This document shows positions 5,526-7,242 of a DNA stretch of 7,242 nucleotides, one piece after another (positions within the stretch are counted from its first letter, which is position 1; each line of letters begins with the position of its first letter). Made by a program: the position numbers and the translations under genes. The DNA is taken from contig CALARM010000993.1 in NCBI GenBank assembly GCA_937888925.1, positions 1-7,242 on the forward strand, read 5' to 3'. The stretch is from an uncultured Synergistia bacterium. Lineage in GTDB: Bacteria > Eremiobacterota > SpSt-956 > JAKJGF01. The notes beneath the pieces were generated by a model, which was given only the letters and a program-made list of their open reading frames with translations, was not told the DNA's origin and did not search any database.

Positions 5526-7195
5526 TTATCTCCAGTCGCCTATCAGAACGAAAGGAGCCCATAAGAAAGGATGGCGATATTTTTTTATCATATCCATTTC
5601 GGCAAGTCTGAGAGCCTCTGATTTGGAATGTTCTTTCAGATAAAAATAAAATTTTTCCATAAGATCTGCCGTCGCCTTATCAGATACATTCCAGAGACTG
5701 ACACATACCGTCGGTGTTCCCCCATAGATAAAAGCCCTGGAAAAACCTGTCAGTTCATCTCCTTCCGATAATTCACCCAGTCCCGTCTGACAGGAACTTA
5801 AAGTTATCAGATATGCGGAAAATTTCAGATCAAATATTTCATGTAATTCCAGGTCTTCATCTGCCATGACAAGTTTTGAAAACACAGGGGAGTGAGGGTC
5901 CAGAACGCCATGGGTGGCAAAATGTATTATATCACCATGGTTCAGACCGGATGTTAAAACATTTTTCACCATCCCTTGTTCCCTGTATATCTCATTATGA
6001 GGATAAAGTTTTTTTATTGCATTTACCTCTTTGATGCTATCAGGAAGCGGTGAATAAGGATGGCGGTTTAAATTACCATACTCAAAAGCCACCAGATAAT
6101 CTTTTTTCATGGTATTCTTCTCCCTGCAGTAAGATAATACATTCAGAGAAGGTAAATAAACTATTTCGTATTTTTCTATAAGATACTGTCCGTCAGAGTT
6201 TAAAAGGGTGCTGAAAGGCAGGTAATGGAGATACCTGTGAGGGACTATTACCAGTCTTGATTTTCTCTTTAAAAGTTTTTCCATGTCTTCTATAAGAAGG
6301 TTATAAAGTGATTGAGATTCTACCTTCCATCCGTCACTTTTTATTTTTTCTGAAGTCATATTTCCGGAAATCTCTTTTAAGTAGTCTTCTATTTTATTTT
6401 TTAATTCTTTCCGGCTTAAAGGAATGGTACGGGTGACCGTATTGTCTTTTGTTATCACCCAGACTATCAGATTGTCTTCAGTAGAAAAATATTCCAGAAT
6501 TGCAGTGTCTTCATCTATGAGTTCACCTGTTTTCTCAAACGGCAGGGGGGATGCAGTCTTTAATGAAGCATACTCGGGGCTACTGAGTTTTAATTTTTCA
6601 AGGATTTCTTGATATTCTTTTTTTAATTCCCGTAATTTTTCTTCATCGGAAGAGACGCGAATCTCTCCTTCCAGGTCATCGAGCTTTTTAATAAGGCCGC
6701 TATCGGCACCGTGATGAATATCCACTCTGTTACCGGCGAGCATGCTTAAAAAAGCCCTTGCCCTTGCTCTTTCATTGTATTCAAAAGCTTTTTTGTCTTC
6801 TCCTTTTTTTATCAGAAGTTGTATTATCTTCTCATAAACTTTTATTTTATCTTCCATAAACTCTTTCTCATAGCCCTCTATCTTAAGATCATTAAATATG
6901 GTTTCAATAAGTTCTATGGAAGATTTATAGGCTTCAAGGGCATGCTCCGTATCACCCATCTCTTCAAAGACTTTTCCTATTTCAAGATACCTTTCCCATG
7001 TGGGCATACCGAAAGCAAAAACAGAAGGAGACCAGTATAAAATATCTTTTTTTATATCTTTCAATGCCTTCCCGGCATATTCCAGAGATTTTTCCCTGTT
7101 TTTCATATCCCTGAAAGCTCTGCTCATAAAGAGTAAATCAAAGACTTTATCGTTGGAAGCGGGATTAGTTATTTTGTATGTTAAGGCCGTCTGCG
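5526..7195 (-). CDS. TPR-CHAT protein (caspase-like CHAT peptidase domain), N-terminus missing
   Basis: The last 555 residues of a CHAT (caspase HetF-associated with TPRs) protein; CHAT domains are clan CD cysteine-peptidase folds. Counting from the first wholly genomic codon at 7193, residues 1-150 are helical TPR-like repeats (for example Y-L-E-I-G-K-V-F-E-E-M-G-D-T-E-H-A and the K-G-E-D-K-K-A-F-E-Y-N-E-R-A-R-A hairpin). Residues 165-205 are charged and coiled-coil-like, and 290-555 form the CHAT domain. Landmarks are P-H-R-Y-L-H-Y-L-P-F (318-327), the catalytic His428 in H-F-A-T-H-G, Cys468 in L-S-S-C-Q-T-G, and the closing G-D-E-L-T-G-F-S-R-A-F-I-Y-G-G with S-L-W-N-V-S-D and W-A-P-F-V-L-I-G-D. 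The dyad is intact, so proteolytic activity is plausible; the target is unknown. TPRs usually bind partners or regulate the peptidase. It is the first operon gene in the window. The reading frame continues into adapter at 7196, so the start codon and further TPRs are lost. Confidence 0.93.
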
Positions 7196-7242
7196 AGATC
7201 GGAAGAGCACACGTCTGAACTCCAGTCACGAGTGGATATCTC
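7196..7242 (+). other. Illumina TruSeq adapter with index (sequencing artefact)
   Basis: From AGATCGGAAGAGC at 7196 the sequence follows the Illumina TruSeq read-1 adapter through CCAGTCAC at 7229. An 8-base index GAGTGGAT follows (7230-7237), then ATCTC, the start of the constant P7 part. I recall GAGTGGAT as TruSeq index 23. On the minus strand this adapter encodes M-T-G-V-Q-T-C-A-L-P-I, a well-known false N-terminus in databases. These 47 bases are not part of the genome. Confidence 0.98.

Noticed and set aside
7194..7229. ATG at 7229 as the start of the CHAT protein
   Set aside because: The codons before 7194 are reverse-complement adapter sequence; the real start lies beyond the assembled end.

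Overview
This is a 7.2 kb AT-rich window that looks like a complete short metagenomic or draft-genome contig. Six genes lie head to tail on the minus strand with gaps of only 2 to 25 bases, so they read as one operon transcribed from high to low coordinates. Strong Shine-Dalgarno sites, Sec-type signal peptides and a class D beta-lactamase fold point to a bacterium. Frequent ATA and AGA codons and a TPR-CHAT protein next to Ycf48-like propeller repeats suggest an uncultured AT-rich lineage, but I cannot name the phylum.

In transcription order the genes are: (1) a TPR-CHAT protease-like protein lacking its N-terminus (7195 to 5526); (2) an MBL-fold metallohydrolase with complete metal ligands (5500 to 4730); (3) a secreted protein of 13 Ycf48/BNR-like repeats of about 41 residues (4713 to 3049), interrupted by one in-frame TGA at an invariant Trp; (4) a PLP fold-type I aminotransferase (3035 to 1911); (5) an RmlD-like short-chain dehydrogenase (1908 to 979), with a signal-peptide-like N-terminus and a second well-placed internal start; (6) a secreted class D (OXA-type) beta-lactamase with all its motifs (958 to 161). 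The spacing implies co-expression. The contents mix cytosolic signalling or proteolysis (CHAT), small-molecule chemistry (aminotransferase, dehydrogenase, MBL) and exported proteins (propeller, OXA). I do not recognise a published system with this gene set.

The edges carry their own information. Positions 1 to about 55 look like the right end of an IS200/IS605-type element: a 7-bp perfect hairpin in the context of a TnpB omega-RNA 3' scaffold. It abuts a plus-strand fragment (about 56 to 154) that reads as the first third of a VapC-type PIN-domain toxin without its start codon. That fragment stops matching just before the end of the OXA gene. At the other edge, positions 7196 to 7242 are Illumina TruSeq adapter, not genome. 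The apparent N-terminus of the CHAT protein there is an artefact, and the gene is truncated by the end of the assembly.

No tRNA, rRNA, CRISPR array, convincing terminator or operon promoter is visible. The operon promoter lies beyond the right edge. No gene-free stretch longer than 300 bases exists; the longest is 1 to 160, described in the features.
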